This document shows, in pieces, positions 63,514-64,000 of a stretch of DNA of 64,000 nucleotides. The stretch spans positions 31,363 through 95,362 of the forward strand of contig CAMYIN010000097.1 in the NCBI GenBank assembly GCA_947258495.1. Reading direction: 5' to 3'. Each line of letters opens with the position of its first letter. Position 1 is the stretch's first letter. Both the position numbers and the translations under genes were made by a program. The DNA is from an uncultured Gammaproteobacteria bacterium. Lineage in GTDB: Bacteria; Pseudomonadota; Gammaproteobacteria; Arenicellales; JAANXG01. The notes beneath the pieces are model-generated. The model did no database searches. It saw only the letters and a program-made list of their open reading frames with translations, and was not told the origin of the DNA.

Positions 63514-64000
63514 ATGAGTGACCGACTCAATGAAGGCCGAGTACTCATCTACAGTCACGACACCTTCGGTCTCGGACACCTGCGCAGGTGCCGGGCCATC
63601 GCTCATGCGCTGGTTGAAAAATACAAGGGACTTTCGGTGCTGATTCTTTCGGGTTCACCGATAATCGGCAGTTTCGATTACCGCGCCCGCGTCGACTTCG
63701 TGCGTATTCCGGGTGTAATCAAGCTGCACAATGGCCAATATACCTCGCTCGGTCTACACATCGATCTGGAGCAGACGCTGGCGATGCGCGCCTCCATCAT
63801 TCGCCATACCGCGGAAATATTCGAACCCGATTTTTTCATCGTCGACAAAGAGCCGTTGGGACTGCGCGGCGAGATCGTTCCCACCCTGGAACGCCTGCAG
63901 GAGCAGGGAACCGTTAACATTCTGGGTCTGCGCGACGTGATGGACGAGCCGAGCCTGCTGCGCCGCGAATGGCAACGGAAACGGGCGCTGCCGGCGCTGC
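63514..64000 (+). CDS. Glycosyltransferase-like protein, truncated by window end
   Basis: The first 162 residues of a gene that runs off the window. A GGGGAG ribosome site lies about 8 bases before the ATG. The start MSDRLNEGRVLIYSHDTFGLGHLRRCRAIA carries a GT-B-like GLGHLRR loop reminiscent of MurG/GT28 N-terminal domains, followed by alternating beta strands (VLILSGSP, DFFIVDKEPLG). Donor and acceptor cannot be inferred. Confidence 0.75.
   Translation, partial: MSDRLNEGRVLIYSHDTFGLGHLRRCRAIAHALVEKYKGLSVLILSGSPIIGSFDYRARVDFVRIPGVIKLHNGQYTSLGLHIDLEQTLAMRASIIRHTAEIFEPDFFIVDKEPLGLRGEIVPTLERLQEQGTVNILGLRDVMDEPSLLRREWQRKRALPAL

Overview
The window looks like ordinary chromosome from a GC-rich gammaproteobacterium. 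The neighbourhoods ubiE-ubiJ-ubiB, yibN-secB-gpsA, rph-rdgB, yicC-gmk-rpoZ-spoT-ridA-recG-ubiA and envC-ctpA are all typical of that class. A pyrophosphate-type phosphofructokinase and a persulfide-sensor-like ArsR protein next to a rhodanese would fit a sulfur-oxidising or chemolithotrophic member of the Chromatiales sort, but that lineage is an inference. I found no rRNA, tRNA, CRISPR array, prophage or intact insertion sequence.

Layout, left to right. 1-2 kb (minus strand): PPi-type phosphofructokinase between two small unknown genes. 2-6.7 kb: hemB, a DUF971 gene and the ubiquinone operon ubiE-ubiJ-ubiB. 6.7-13.2 kb: an IscR-controlled suf operon (iscR-sufBCDS-sufT plus a Rieske ferredoxin) whose promoter carries a near-consensus IscR type 1 site. 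13.3-17.1 kb: an AI-2E-type permease, then ctpA and envC. 17.1-19.7 kb: a two-cysteine ArsR regulator with a palindrome over its own -10 box, a membrane-anchored rhodanese, secB and gpsA. 19.7-23.8 kb: trmL, hemW, a D-2-hydroxyacid dehydrogenase, a Sel1-type lipoprotein and thrH. 23.8-26.5 kb: a Cpx-like set (sensor kinase, response regulator, Spy/CpxP-like protein). 26.7-36.4 kb: hslR, an RND efflux pair, TauE-like permease, CoA-type Nudix, redoxin, CPA2 antiporter, a small Sel1-like protein and an SDR epimerase.

36.4-38.4 kb is the least explained part: a secreted protein built on ten tandem nine-residue repeats (core [F/W]MNPxxYxx), an AT-rich intergenic stretch, an anchored orphan protein and a TlpA-like thioredoxin. 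38.8-43.4 kb: ALDH7-like dehydrogenase, ADP-ribose-type Nudix, gpmA, rdgB and rph. 43.5-45.4 kb: a PP2C phosphatase and Ser/Thr kinase pair. 45.5-53 kb: yicC, gmk, rpoZ, spoT, ridA, recG and ubiA. 53.1-58.6 kb: an orphan ParA-like ATPase; the widely conserved but functionally unresolved AmmeMemoRadiSam module (a MEMO1-AMMECR1 fusion divergent from its radical SAM partner); DUF302, sterol-desaturase-like and PEBP-like genes. 58.7-64 kb: a large MscS channel, a cNMP-binding protein convergent with a membrane class III nucleotidyl cyclase, and the start of a glycosyltransferase-like gene cut by the window edge.

The best candidates for new biology are the nonapeptide-repeat protein (36449-37120), the AmmeMemoRadiSam module (53803-56361), the ArsR/rhodanese pair with its operator (17086-18040), and the cyclase/cNMP-binding pair with an altered substrate-specifying residue (61407-63286).
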